Source of the DNA: Fonsecaea monophora | Taxonomy: Eukaryota > Ascomycota > Eurotiomycetes > Chaetothyriales > Herpotrichiellaceae | DNA length: 64,000 bases | Assembly (NCBI RefSeq): GCF_001642475.1 | Contig: NW_019174063.1 | Span: forward strand, 1 to 64,000 | Reading direction: 5' to 3' | Shown here: piece by piece, positions 42,523 to 54,090 of the stretch | How the letters are laid out: every line of letters starts with the position of its first letter | Numbering within the stretch: position 1 is the stretch's first letter | Notes under the pieces: model-generated | What the model was told of the DNA's origin: nothing | The model's database searches: none | What the model saw: the letters and a program-made list of their open reading frames with translations, nothing else | Translations under genes and position numbers: made by a program

Positions 42523-44536
42523 TCAACCATTTCTTCTTTCCAAAAGCAATGCCAAGTTCTCCAACTGAGCATTGAAAGACACGACCCTGTCCAAAATGCC
42601 TTGTCCCGAGACATTGCTGATCGATGTTGTAACGTCTCGGATGAGGAACTCAATACCATCATCTTCGACATCTGAGTTTCTGTCCATCTCCTGCTCCACG
42701 CGCATAGCAGCTTCACTGAGCGTCCATTTTGCTCTTGTAGACTCTTCGCACTGCCAATGTCGTCGTCTGAGGGTGTCACATTTCAAGGCAACCTGTTCGC
42801 GCTCCCTCTTTAACTCGATGTAATCTGCTTGTAGAGCTGCTTTCTCCCGCTTAGACTTCCGAACACGGGCTTCCAGGTTGATGCGATTCTCTACGGCCTC
42901 AGACATTGCAAACAATTCATCATCAAGGTCTTTTCCGAAGGCTTCGAGAGCGCTTCGCTTGTTGTTCAGCGATGTCCTTTTATTGGGCTGCGTAACTTCA
43001 GGTATGCGGTCAATCGCGTTTGAAATTGTTTCGCGACAAATCTGGGCCAGCACGTCTACCACGTTGGGTTGAGCCCGATCCCTTGCCCGGTGTGCATTCT
43101 CCATTGGAGCTTCGTCGTCTTCGTGGATAGTCGGCAATATCGAGAAGCCAGTCAGCCGGTGCGTGAGAATAGGAAAGGTAGTCACGGTTTTGTCGCCTGT
43201 GGAAATTTCCGCTGGACTTTCTCGGTAGCTCTGTCGGCGAGTCTTTCTCTTGCCTTTCGTACTTGCAGCAGGCGTTTCGACTTCAGGAGAGCTTTGTTCA
43301 ATGTACGAGCCATCGTCCTCATCTCCTTTGTCAGGTGTTTGTTCGCGATCAGAGGCTGGAGTTGCTGCTCTCATATTCCTTTTGCTCCCAAGTTTGCTAT
43401 ACTTGATAATCCGATCTGCCAGAAGCTTAGCCCCAGGTAATGGAGTTTCCTCAACCGGCGTTTCAGAAGTAACAGCAGGCGACTGCTCCTTCGACGCATC
43501 CACAGCCTGACTGTGAGTAGACGAACGACGTCTCTTACGCTTTAAGGTTAGGGACCTTCTTTTTTTCCGCTTTTGCTGCTTGGAAGAGCCGTGCTTGTCC
43601 AAGTCTAGTGGTTTATCATCATGCAGGAATTGTTGACGCGTGTCTTCAGCCTCTACGAGTAGGGCTTCAGAAGCAGATTCATCGATATCTTCCTCCACAG
43701 CAGACAGCGCAAGCAGAATTCGTCCGCTTTTTGTGGTCTGTAGGCCCGAATCCTCACGGTTTGGCTTCGGGGTATTAGTGTTAGGCGTCTCGTTCTCCTT
43801 CTCGTGCTTAGGCTGTGGAACGAACAATGGGGATGTCGGAGAGTGTGCCTCTGCCTGGCTTATGGAGTGAGACACTTGGACGTCATTGTCCTCCGCAATC
43901 GTGAATGGTCGGTTGGAACTTGTCCTCTGTGAAGCTCGTCTCGTGGGCGTCGGCTTAACGATCTCTGGTAGAGATTGTGGAGTCGGCGTAACAACGGCTG
44001 GGGATAATTTCCTTCTTTTGTTAGAGCGAGTGCTTGTCTCTCCATGTTCATCATTTATTTCTAGTGACTGCGGCTCGGGCGCAGGCGCTGAAGGTTGAGC
44101 GGAGTTTAGTCTGCTTGAATATCGTCTGGTCGTTCTTGTGGACGTCGATGATTGTCTATGTCTGGTCGGCGTATTTGATGGCTGGCGCGAAGTCGACCTT
44201 CGAGGCTGTGGTGTCTTGGTGTGCGTACGCTGGGCCGGAGTAGGAAAAGAAATACCAAAGTCGACATTGTCAATCTTGCGAGACCTGAGCAAGGCACGTT
44301 AGAGGTGTAGACCAGGTGGAGGACGACTATCATACCCGGCGCCCCTCTGTCGCATTTGTTGGCGCTCCAGCCTATTGTCACCCAACCCAAAATTAATGCC
44401 AAACTCAGCAGTCGAAACAGCGCGCGATCTGGGATTGTCAGCGTCGAGTTAGCTTTGTGTGGTTTGAGCAGAATGTAACGAACCCAGCACCTCGCTGCCG
44501 CATCTGCGCTCGATCTTGCCGGCTGTAAGAGGCCAT
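42523..44536 (-). CDS. AME1/CENP-U-like inner kinetochore protein
   Basis: Three exons (44536-44484, 44428-44336, 44284-42523) give 635 residues. The N-terminus carries two copies of an Arg-rich motif, MRQRGAGSR near residues 12-20 and again near 43-51, each followed by a (E/D)FGI(N/S)F segment. This resembles the short Arg-rich start of yeast Ame1 (FRLRGSHSRR), which binds the Mtw1/MIND complex. A long basic, Ser/Thr-rich disordered region follows. The conserved C-terminal part (about 419-635) begins LTHRLTGFSILPTIHE and DVLAQICRETI, contains a coiled coil near 520-560 and ends in a helical segment. It fits the AME1 domain of fungi, where Ame1-Okp1 links centromeric nucleosomes to the outer kinetochore. 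Assignment rests on motif memory and is moderate. The exon 1/2 donor is GTTCGT, a weak but usable site. Confidence 0.62.
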
Positions 44537-46056
44537 GGTATTTGGTGGAGGTCATTGATACCTCGAGGAATCGTTGCGGTAACGTATATTCGATGATCAT
44601 TGGCGAGGACAATCGGCGGCGATGACGACGACCATGAACCAGCACTCAAGCAGCTGGTCGCAGTCGATACAGATTGGTACCAAAGTGGGACGATCTGGTG
44701 GACGCGCAGACACGCGTCAAGGGTATCAACAAACACCCGTTGAGCCGATTACCCAAATGGCTTGGCGGTCACAACCAGTGCATCAACAACGCCATGTCTG
44801 ATGCTCTCATCCACCTACTGTCCTATGCGAGGCGACGGATTTTCCAGGTACCCCAGGCCACAGCACCCCGCTACAGGCATCCCTATCCATTTGTTTCTAA
44901 GGTTCTCGCTTAATCTTGTCACCAAGTGGTACGCGTTTAGTTATGCTGCGAAGAAGTCGCAATATCACACCATGGCGTCCCAAAAGCCTATTAATAGTAT
45001 TCGCATCGAAGTCAGTCCATCATGCAGGCAGATTCTGTAGTGCCTCTCCATGCCCGGGTCAAGCTGAACTTAGGAATCTCCATATATCTTCGGCTGGGTC
45101 ATAAGAATGGTGATCGGATCCAACCAGCTGCTCAGGCTGCCAGTCAACGTCTCTTTTGGTTTTTTGCACCAAATCTAACGACAGCCTCCACACGACCCGC
45201 GTCTGGCTTATCACAATCAATCGTCTTTGTTGCCATGACATCTTCCCTGACATAATCTGCCCTCGAACCATAATCAAGATTGTTAAATCGGCGTGGGAAC
45301 CACGAAGTGAAGATGTGTGGCGTTCTTCTTGATCGATTTGATCACTCACCAACGGCTTCTAGTTCGTAATGACTCTGAGTAATACAATTGTATACAGTGA
45401 TGCCTTTTACAGAACCGACCGTAGGCTCTCGGTTCCTGTCCTTTCACCTGGCCCAGGTCCTTGTATATGCCAGTGATCCCCTAGCTGAGCGATTGAGGTC
45501 TTGGCGTTTTTACTACAACCGGAATAGACTGTTGTCTCTCTCCTTTACGTACAAGTGGATATATGTAAATCATAGCGAAAGAGTAATTGTAGAGGTACAC
45601 AATATCAGATGTACAGCCCTCCACGTAATACTTTGTGCAATCCCTACCTGACGTGCCGTTGTCCCCAGCGGAGACTAGCCGCTCGCGGCATACCCGGACT
45701 TTTCAAACACGGACCCAACGGTGGCGAAGCTCAATAGACGCGCCACCAGCGCCACATGATGCAGGTACCGGCCAACCGAACCACTCACATGTCTCAGACT
45801 AAGTCAGCCCCCCTGAACATCCCCCACATGTGACGGTCGTATGGATATGTGAATGGAGTATGTGTACTCGGTAAATAACATGGCCAAAGCACTTTTCATC
45901 CCTTGACTGAATTTTCCTCTTCTGCACTCATCTTCATTCTTTGAATTATCCTTCATTGTTCTTTGGTTGTGTACTTCAGTCATTCATTTTTAAATAGTAT
46001 CTTAAGACATTCTTTCCTCAGTATTTGTTTGACACGCCCTCACAGACGCTCCCAAC
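44537..46056. other. Intergenic, divergent promoters
   Basis: 1.5 kb between the AME1-like gene (minus) and the GH17 gene (plus). Several frames of 60-97 codons overlap, but none has a domain or splice support. A TATA-like AT-rich stretch lies near 45988-46004, some 50-65 nt upstream of the GH17 start. Confidence 0.5.
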
Positions 46057-47319
46057 ATGAAGAGCTCCCTCCTTGCTATTCTAGGTGGTGCGTCCACCGC
46101 CCTTGCCGCCGTCAAGGGGTACAACTATGCCTCTCAAGGTCAAACCTACGACTCGTTTCTGAGCCAATTCAAGACCGCCGCGTCCCTGGCTGGCACCAGT
46201 GACTTTACCAGTGCAAGATTGTATACAATGATTCAGGAAGGGACAACCGACACCCCAAGCTCTGCATTCCAGGCTGCCATTGATACCAAGACAACCCTTC
46301 TGTTGGGCCTGTGGGCATCCGTAGACCAGACGGCCTTCAACAACGAACTCAACGCTCTCAAATCAGCCATTTCCCAGTACGGTTCGGATTTTGCAGACCT
46401 TGTCGTTGGCATCTCGGTGGGAAGCGAGGACCTCTACCGCATCTCCCCCACTGGCATTGCCGCCAACAGCGGCATCGGTCAGTCCCCTGACGTTCTGGTC
46501 GACTACATCAGTCAGGTCCGCGACACCATCAAGGACACCTCTCTTGGCTCTGCGCCTGTTGGTCACGTTGACACCTGGAATGTCTATGTCAATGCCACCA
46601 ATAACCCAGTCATCGACTCCTGCGATTTCCTGGGTCTCGATGAATACCCCTACTTTCAAACAACCGATGCCAACAGTATAGACAATGGTGGATTCCTTTT
46701 CTTCCAGGCCTACGACAAGGTCGCAGCCGTTGCCCAGGGGAAGCCGATCTGGATCACCGAGACTGGATACCCAGTGTCTGGACCCACCTCTAATCTCGCT
46801 GTCCCCGGCGCGGATGACGCCGCAGAATACTGGCAGCAGGTTGCGTGTGCCCTCGAAAACCGTGGCATCGATTTCTGGTGGTATATTCTCGCTGACGAGG
46901 GCGCCTCTCCATCGTTCGGCGTGAGTAGCAACGGTAAACCCCTTTACAACCTCGCCTGCAATTCCACAGCAGGCTACACATCTGCTTCATCAAGCGCATC
47001 GGCTACCTCTGGATCTGGCAATGGCACTGCAACCTGGCACAACTCTGGTTTATCGACTTCCACAGCCACTGGCAGTGCTTCGGCCACAACAGGAGGTAGC
47101 AGCCCCAGCGGTGCTTCCGGGGCCACTGCAACTGGGTCTCTCATATCTGGTGCGACCGGACAGGCTTCTGGCTCTGCTGGTGCAACCGCGACCGCAACTA
47201 CCGCCGAGGAATCATCTAGTACTTCCGCTTCAACTTCCTTCACGGGAGCTGCTTCTAGGGCCGACGGATCCATGGCAGGTCTAGCCATTGGCGCCCTCGC
47301 CGCTGCTTTGTTCTGGTAG
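46057..47319 (+). CDS. eglC: GPI-anchored GH17 beta-1,3-endoglucanase (EglC-type)
   Basis: Single exon of 420 residues. A signal peptide (about 1-17) leads into a GH17 domain that begins KGYNYASQG. The acid/base Glu is in VGSED (about 124) and the nucleophile Glu in WITETGYPVSG (about 235), with DFWWYILADEG near the end of the barrel. Residues 305-400 form a Ser/Thr/Ala/Gly-rich linker typical of wall proteins. The C-terminus (about 400-420) is hydrophobic (MAGLAIGALAAALFW), as expected for GPI attachment. The enzyme should cut or remodel beta-1,3-glucan at the cell wall or plasma membrane. The domain order and length match Aspergillus EglC. Confidence 0.92.
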   Translation: MKSSLLAILGGASTALAAVKGYNYASQGQTYDSFLSQFKTAASLAGTSDFTSARLYTMIQEGTTDTPSSAFQAAIDTKTTLLLGLWASVDQTAFNNELNALKSAISQYGSDFADLVVGISVGSEDLYRISPTGIAANSGIGQSPDVLVDYISQVRDTIKDTSLGSAPVGHVDTWNVYVNATNNPVIDSCDFLGLDEYPYFQTTDANSIDNGGFLFFQAYDKVAAVAQGKPIWITETGYPVSGPTSNLAVPGADDAAEYWQQVACALENRGIDFWWYILADEGASPSFGVSSNGKPLYNLACNSTAGYTSASSSASATSGSGNGTATWHNSGLSTSTATGSASATTGGSSPSGASGATATGSLISGATGQASGSAGATATATTAEESSSTSASTSFTGAASRADGSMAGLAIGALAAALFW

Positions 47320-48193
47320 ACATCGTTCAACCGAACGGAAATACTCCCGTTTGACCGGTCTCGCAGCGAAATTATTGTTTCTCTTTCGACTCTGTTGTAC
47401 ATTTCGCATGTATTGTCGTCGACGGAGGTCTCGCAATCTGAGGTCTTGGGAGGCCTCTTACAAATCTTCATCGTTCTGGCGCCCGACTGGATGCTCTTTG
47501 TTCTCAAGCCGCATTTATAGTTAATCTCATGATTAACGGATCTCTTCCCCCAGTATCTACTCGCTCTTGCAGGGATGGCTCATGTACGAAATCTTTACCG
47601 AGGGTGATGTTAAAAATTCGGGCTACAGTCTCGAGCTCACAATCTGGGTGGGACATATATAAAAGTGATGGATAGGTTTTCGCAGTTTAAGGAATATATC
47701 AGACCAGGATATTACTAAGCATGGCTCGGTGATCAGGCTGAATTCACCAATAGACTTCCTAAAAGTATGCCTTTTCGTATTCATTGCACACTATACGTGG
47801 CAGGTGTTTCGAAGGTGTTGTCCATTTAATAGCACTTTTAGGTTGATTGACGTGGAGCCCACTGAAGCGTACAGCTAGCCGCAAATTGGATATTGGCGCT
47901 TGCCAGAGAGCCAGAAGCAGCTGTGGACGTGTATATAGGGGCGACTTCAAGCATAAGTTGGAGTAAAGGCAACGCATCAAACGAGAAAACAACGACGATG
48001 CGACAAAGTTGGGGACTAACAAGGGGGATAATCTTGGCGCCGGGCTGCGGAGAAACAATTTTTGAAGTCTGACCCCGGCGAGCCAATAATCTCAATCGCA
48101 TTTCTCTAACATGGCAACAGCGGTTGAGAGGTGGACTATGGACACCATTGTATCACATTCGATCTGAAAAGAGTAGGCGATTCCCTAGAAGAG
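47320..48193. other. Intergenic
   Basis: 3' flank of the GH17 gene and promoter of the twin-CX9C gene. No supported gene. Confidence 0.5.
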
Positions 48194-49270
48194 ATGGGCT
48201 GGTTCTGGGGTGGGAGAAACGCTCAAAATGATCCCGCAAAGGCCCTCGACGACGATCTCAAGCAGTTCTTAAAAGAGCAACAACCACGTCCATATGTCCC
48301 AGCTGAAGCTCCTGCGGAACCGTCAGAGCCACCACAAAACCTCGCTCCCACCTCGAAGCCCTCCGAGCAGACTGTTGCTGATGAGGCACAACCTCCTGAA
48401 GACAAGCCGCTGCCAAAAGAATCGCTGTTCCAGGATGGCAGATACAAGCACATCTGGAAGACCTACATCCCACAAGACGAGATCATTGCAGCTACGTCCA
48501 CGCCTGTGGAGAGAGTACTTTCAGCAAGAAAAGACAGAAATCAGTCCATACACAAAGCCGCACTGGAGAACTGCGCCTTCGAGGAGGAAATGCAACAGAT
48601 CTGCCTCAAGGGCGGCAATGTAACGGACAGAATACGCGGAAGAATGACCATGTGCCATGAAGAGACAAAGGCCTTCAACCGCTGCTACACACTGCAGGCC
48701 AAGTTTCTGCAAGCGCTGGGATATATGACCAACGCCGGTAGCTCTGTCGAGGACGAAGAGAAGATCCAAATGCATGCGGACAAGTTGTATCACAGAATGA
48801 TGGACTACGAGGCGCAAGTGGACGAGGCAAAACGGAACAACCAGCCCATCCCTCCCCTCTCATCGCTCTTCAACCCCAAGCGACCTGCCCCAACACTGGA
48901 ACAAATGGCATTGCCTAGGGCGATGGAGGACAAGATGAAAAAGCCCCTGCACGAATATCCTCCGCACGAGCGGGAGCTGGCCGCACGAGCAGCGCTTCAG
49001 GAAGCGAAGTTGACGGACCTATACGCCGAAGATCTTTTCAAGTACAGTGTCACGATGAACGAAGATCGGAAGAATCGACAAGTCTTTCTAACGAGAGTGT
49101 TTGGTGAGACTATCGGAAAATTTTTGATCCCTGATCCTCCCAAAGACCCGAACATCAAGCCTTACAGCATTGAACAGCTGGAGCGGGAGATCTGGAAGGA
49201 AGAAGACCGGCCGTCGTCGTTACCACATGCGCAGAAGCTGGAACCTGTCGAGACGAAATCTAGTGGCTGA
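48194..49270 (+). CDS. Twin CX9C (CHCH-type) protein, probably mitochondrial
   Basis: From the ATG at 48194 (MGWFWGG) the single exon encodes 358 residues. The in-frame sequence upstream lacks an ATG. The key feature is a pair of CX9C motifs: Cys127/Cys137 in CAFEEEMQQIC and Cys154/Cys164 in CHEETKAFNRC, 16 residues apart. This is the disulfide-linked helical hairpin of CHCH proteins imported into the mitochondrial intermembrane space by Mia40. A Pro/Glu-rich disordered N-terminus precedes it and a charged helical C-terminal half follows, so the protein is larger than the classic 70-150 residue members. No known CHCH protein matched by memory. The mitochondrial location is inferred from the cysteine pattern, and the function is unknown. 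Confidence 0.75.
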   Translation: MGWFWGGRNAQNDPAKALDDDLKQFLKEQQPRPYVPAEAPAEPSEPPQNLAPTSKPSEQTVADEAQPPEDKPLPKESLFQDGRYKHIWKTYIPQDEIIAATSTPVERVLSARKDRNQSIHKAALENCAFEEEMQQICLKGGNVTDRIRGRMTMCHEETKAFNRCYTLQAKFLQALGYMTNAGSSVEDEEKIQMHADKLYHRMMDYEAQVDEAKRNNQPIPPLSSLFNPKRPAPTLEQMALPRAMEDKMKKPLHEYPPHERELAARAALQEAKLTDLYAEDLFKYSVTMNEDRKNRQVFLTRVFGETIGKFLIPDPPKDPNIKPYSIEQLEREIWKEEDRPSSLPHAQKLEPVETKSSG

Positions 49271-50346
49271 GGGCCATTATGATGAAAGAAGAAGCGACTT
49301 TGAAAAGCCCTTCACCCAAAAAGAATTCTCATGGATTCTGTGCCGAGAACAATGTTGCAGCGGATTTGAGTCCGGGACACCTTGGTCTTCAGAGCACGGT
49401 GGCGATGGCAATGGGCTGTTGACCATGTACCAGAAGTTTGGTCATGATGCACCATCAACCGTGCGCTCACTTTCCTGATGTCGCATTGAAGATGGATTGT
49501 CCGCACGAAGGATGCAACAGAAAGGCCCTTCATCTCAGTCTCCATGATGCGGAAAACGGTGCCAACCGCACCGGTTGATGCTGGCCCAGCAACAAGAGGC
49601 CTAGTACAGTTAAGATCCAGCACTGAAGAGGTGAGCACAAGCCTTATCTTCGGGCGGAATCCATGGGAGAAGGAAGAACTATCGATGGATGTATTAGTTA
49701 GTGTTGTAAAGAATGCTTCGCTGGACTGGTTGATATCCATGTACTTGTAGGCGAGTTGCCGGCCTCTGTAAGCAAGGGAGCTGCGGTTGATCCCCACGCA
49801 GCCTGTATAAGATCCCCTCTGAACAAGTCTCTTGACCCTTTTCAGCTTCCACCTTGTATTTTCATCAAGACATGGCAAGCATGGGCGACCTGTTGATCAT
49901 AGCGGGGCGTCCCGTGCATGCGGCCTACGACGGGTGGCTTGCTGGATTCTCACCTTCCTGATCAGTCAAGGCTTCGACTTCGCCATCGGCTGCATCTTCC
50001 AATCCAACTTCGACTCTTCAGATCGCGTGCTCGTCAGCTCGACTCTTGAGAGCCAAACGCGCCCAGAGCAGCAAAAGAAAAGCTGGGATTTGGTACAAAA
50101 AGGCGGGGTGAATGGAGGCATCGATCTTCAGGTATTTGGCTGTTTCTCCGAGAAAAATGTATGTTGGGTTACCGCATATGTGATGGTTAATTCCCCATCA
50201 ACTACCGAGTCATTCACCTTTGTTCCTTTAATCTATCCATCAATGTCGATGAACCCATACTGAGCAACATCACTGATTTCACCATCAGACCTCTAGGGTC
50301 GTAGGACCGACCCCTCTGGAAGTTAGAGCAGGCAACACATAGAAAA
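49271..50346. other. Intergenic
   Basis: About 1 kb between the twin-CX9C gene and the F-box gene. A 188-codon minus frame (49312-49878) lacks an ATG near its start and any domain, so it is not called. Confidence 0.5.
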
Positions 50347-52012
50347 ATGGAGTCCGACAATGCCACTTCCACGACAAGCACCAAGTCGGTAGGCCATCAG
50401 AAAGGAGCCCTGGTGCGACTCCCTTCGGAGATTCTCTATCAAATTCTCTGCCATCTGCCATGCCAGTCACTTGTCTCGGTCTCTCGCAGCTGTCGTCGAT
50501 TACGAGGGCTGGCCTCCAACGACTTTCTCTGGGCTAACCTCCTTCGCCCGAATATCCCAGCCCAAGACTTTCCCTCGGACCCGTATCCTTCATCATCCTT
50601 TCGCGATTTGTACATTACGCATCACCCCTACTGGTTTGTCCCTCGAAACAAGATATGGATCTCTGACGAACCGCATATCGGTCGCGTGATGATCTGCCGT
50701 TTCGACCCGCGGCGAGGCTGTATTGAGGGCTATCGACTGCTAGCCGAGAGGACTCCATCCATGGGTATCCTCTGGCCTTATGAACCTGGCGTGGTGATTC
50801 ACAACTTTAATCCACGTGTACATCTCTGGCTGGACGACCCGATCCTCAAACTACCACATGACATTGTTCCCTTCAATACTCGTCAGGGCTGGTGGGGAGC
50901 CGAGATCAAGATGACAGTTGGACGGCCTGGACATAACACATCCGCCTCATTCTTTCTGAGCAGAGACATTCCTCCACAGTTGCAGAACAAGTCCATGACT
51001 CTGTGGCCACCAAGTACAATTCCTAATATGCCTCGGGTGCGTGCCGCCAGCCTTGATAACTTCCGAGGATCGGGCCATAAGCCGCAGAAACACGATCAGA
51101 TCTCGCAAACCACCTTTCGTTTGAGGCACTGGAGTCAATTCTCAACAGGCAGGGCACTCTTCGGGATCCGGATAGGCGAAGAAGTCTCTACGTGGAGCAC
51201 CATCGACCCCGCGCTGTACACGCCGACGAAGGAAAAGCCTTACCAAGGTATTTTCGTGGGCGATTATGCAGGCCACGGTTGCGAATTCTTGCTGGTCATA
51301 CAATCGGACAAAGGGCCCGAAATCCCTGAACATCGACCTACAGACGCCCATCTAAGAGGACTCATCGGGTTGCCTCCTGAGGGCGAGGAGGCCGAACCGG
51401 AAGCACCGGTGCTTGCTCAGCAAACAGCCGAACAACTGTCTCAATACCAGCGTGACATGATGGCAATGCACGAAGACGAAGGCATATACAAGGGCTCCAT
51501 CATGGCGGTCAAACTCACGGGGGATCCGCATGTCCCAAGGGGAGAGTACACCTTTGTGGCGGACGACATCGGCCCTGGCGGACTGATCAGAATCGCAGAG
51601 GAACATCCGTTCAGAGGCTCGAGGGTGGTGAAAAGTAAAGGCCATGTCGCCGCTAGGGGATTCCAGAACGGTGAGTTTTACAGAAACGTCAGCCCCTTAC
51701 TTGTTCCTTCCAAGGACGGTGAATATATACATATCATAGCATTTGCTGTGAACAGCAGTACCCTGAATTCCTCGATCTTCCCTCTTCTCTCCTGGTCGTT
51801 GGCCGCGCGACCCAAACATTCTTACCAAGGCGGCTCAAGTGCTAATTCATCTTGATTGATTCGCTGCAGACGAGTACATTCCCTCTCAGCTCATCATGAT
51901 TTCTCCCAACAAACTGGCTCAGTACTGGGTGCCTTACGGCCATATCTCCTTCTACCAGAGGATCGATCTCGACCGGCTGATCGACGCCACGTTTCGAGGG
52001 GCCCACGAGTAA
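50347..52012 (+). CDS. F-box protein, FBXO31-like
   Basis: Two exons (50347-51670 and 51870-52012) separated by a 199-nt intron give 488 residues. The F-box is at about residues 18-62 (LVRLPSEILYQILCHLPCQ through WANLLRP), so the protein should be an SCF ubiquitin-ligase receptor. The middle region contains PYQGIFVGDYAGHGCEFLL, a block characteristic of the FBXO31-type substrate-binding domain. The spliced C-terminus (DEYIPSQLIMIS, FRGAHE) completes that domain. Animal FBXO31 has been linked to cyclin D1 turnover and, more recently, to recognition of C-terminally amidated protein fragments. Whether fungal members share either role is not known. Reading through the intron would truncate the domain. 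Confidence 0.82.
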
Positions 52013-52759
52013 CGACTAGGTTGCAGCAGACAAGACGAAGAGCCACTACCACAATGGACTTTGAGAGGAAATATGGGGTGATTCCACATACACGCAGCAT
52101 GGAGTTGGTGCTAGATTAGCTATGTATTGTTCATATGATGCTGGACGACATGTGTGATTGCTTTTTCCCCCTTTACAGGTATGTATCACGATGGTTCTTT
52201 TTGGGTGGGTTGCAAATGGACGGGTAAAGGCCAGGTTGTTCACGGTCATTCGGTTTTGCAAATAAGACTCGAAAATATCTCGATCGATCTCATGGGTCGG
52301 GCAGGGAGTGTTCTATAGATTTTCTAGAGCAATGTATTTCATCGACTTTTTCCCGCGCTGATATTTCGAAAGGGGTCTGGTTCAGCGGTAACGAGGTTCC
52401 TGTTCAACGGCATATTGGCTAAAGTCATCTGGCCAACTAGCATAGCGACAAAGAACTATTTTCTCCTACGCCCGGCCTAAAAGAGGAGTCGAGGGTGTCG
52501 CAAAGCAGAATTCCCCAGGCGGTGTCCGCCCAAACAGACAGATATGCATTCCATCAGCGCGTGTCCCGTCCCTTCTCCATTGACGCCAGATTGTCATGCT
52601 ACTTTCCGATTCTTAGAGTCTTCTTGTATAGTCTTATAAAGTCATCATTCCACCTCCTGCTTTTCATCTGCGAAGGGGGAAAAGGCTACCCCCATTCGAA
52701 GCTTTTCGTATGGTGGGTGCATCGGCTCAGAAAAGCGTGATTTCGTGTCTTCATTGGCC
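52013..52759. other. Intergenic between convergent genes
   Basis: 3' flanks of the F-box and DUF1748 genes. No gene is seen. Confidence 0.5.
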
Positions 52760-53177
52760 TCATCGCCTCCGCTCGAACCAACTACTGCTGCCCATGAGGG
52801 CCACGCTCTGGTCCATCACCCATTCGCCCACGCCGAGATAACGGTCGACCCAGGTTTGGAGTTCTTTGCTTTCGCCGAGCGAGGAGGCCTTGACACTGGT
52901 TGGTCTGTTGTGTCAGATGTCAAGATATCAGGATCAGTGAGTTTTTGAAAGATAGTAGTAGAACGGAGAAATAAAAGGAAAGGAAAGAGAGTGCGGGAGA
53001 GAAAGGCTGAAAGATGTCGGCTGTACGTACGTGAGACCGGTGCTTCTCTTGATCCCCGCGAGAAATGCGGAGATCAGGACGGCGTCAAAGGCGTAGTGGG
53101 TGAGGCGTCCGAGCTATGCATGTTGTCGGTCCGCAGATTCCAAGGTCTGACAGGGTTTGATGGGAACTTACCACCAT
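52760..53177 (-). CDS. DUF1748 small protein
   Basis: Three exons (53177-53172, 53113-53031, 52904-52760) join into a 77-residue protein that no single open frame reveals. The join gives MVLGRLTHYAFDAVLISAFLAGIKRSTGL, whose HY.FDA..ISAFLAG.KRSTGL core is the DUF1748 signature. It is followed by WVDRYLGVGEWVMDQSVALMG and an Arg-rich end. The family is widespread in fungi as a short protein with one amphipathic or membrane-proximal helix. Yeast relatives have been found with mitochondria, but the function is not established. The first coding exon is only six nucleotides, Met-Val. All splice ends are GT-AG and the frame is kept throughout. Confidence 0.85.
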
Positions 53178-54090
53178 GGCGACGGAGATTGGAAAGATCT
53201 TGCTATGATATTGGGTAGAGTCTGGGCTGCAGGTGTGGGAGAAGACGGAAACCAAGCCTGCCTGTTTGTTCACATGTGATGTTTAAGAATAAGAAAACAA
53301 AAGGTGGAGGTCGAGATGCGCCCCGAGGTCACCTGCGCAGGCACCAGGTCCACCTAGACCACAAGCCAGCCACCTAGCAGATCGCGGATTAACATTGTTG
53401 CGGCCCCGTGAGTCGCTTATCTTATCTCTCTTTTAAGCTGTTGACTCCTGCCCCTCAATGGGCTCGAAGCTTTGAAGCTGGCGGCCCCTCTCTTTCAGCT
53501 TTCCGCAAGGTTTCAATGGGCCCCCAAGCGGACCTCCCCATCTATTCATGTCCGGCACCAACCAACTCAGTAGCCGCCCCCCATGCGCAGATGGTGAATT
53601 TCATTAGCCTATTGTTCGCCTGATACTTCCAGCGTGTGAGTGCTGTGTCACCCCGTCGTGCCATCATCAATCCCTGATAAGCGTGACGTGAGCTCCATTC
53701 TGATTCAACCCTTTGGGGCCCAGCTGGTTAGCTAGCCTGGCAAGCCTGGGTTGGATTCAACCGTTGCTTCTGCGAGAGGGGGGCTCCCATTATTTTTTTT
53801 GCTGGGCGGTGATACCTTCAACCGCAACATTCATTCTTTATTGAACCCTTCTGAACCTCTTTCCTCCTACCATAGCTCGATAACCTCCTGAGTTCGACTG
53901 TGAGTATCTTGTCTCTTCCGTGTAAACCCTTCGTGTCCTGCGCTTGACAGACGTTGGTGACTAACGGAGTCTTGACGGGTAGTCCTTCGGCGGCCGACCA
54001 CCGCTCTTTTTGAGAGCCAAAGCCCGCGACCCTGCCTTCTCTTGCCCAACTCTCACCGCTTGAACTGTATACCCAGATCAATTGAACAAA
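53178..54090. other. Divergent promoter region, includes the pyruvate kinase promoter
   Basis: Between DUF1748 (minus) and pyruvate kinase (plus). A T run near 53793-53800 and pyrimidine-rich stretches near 53830-54060 lie upstream of pyruvate kinase, as is common for highly expressed glycolytic genes in moulds. No gene is seen. Confidence 0.5.

Noticed and set aside
49312..49878. 188-codon open frame on the minus strand
   Set aside because: It opens with TTG, not ATG, has no recognisable domain or signal, and lies in the flanks of two well-supported genes.
52376..52420. A-box-like TGGTTCAGCGG, considered as a tRNA start
   Set aside because: No matching B box or acceptor partner is found within the next few hundred bases.
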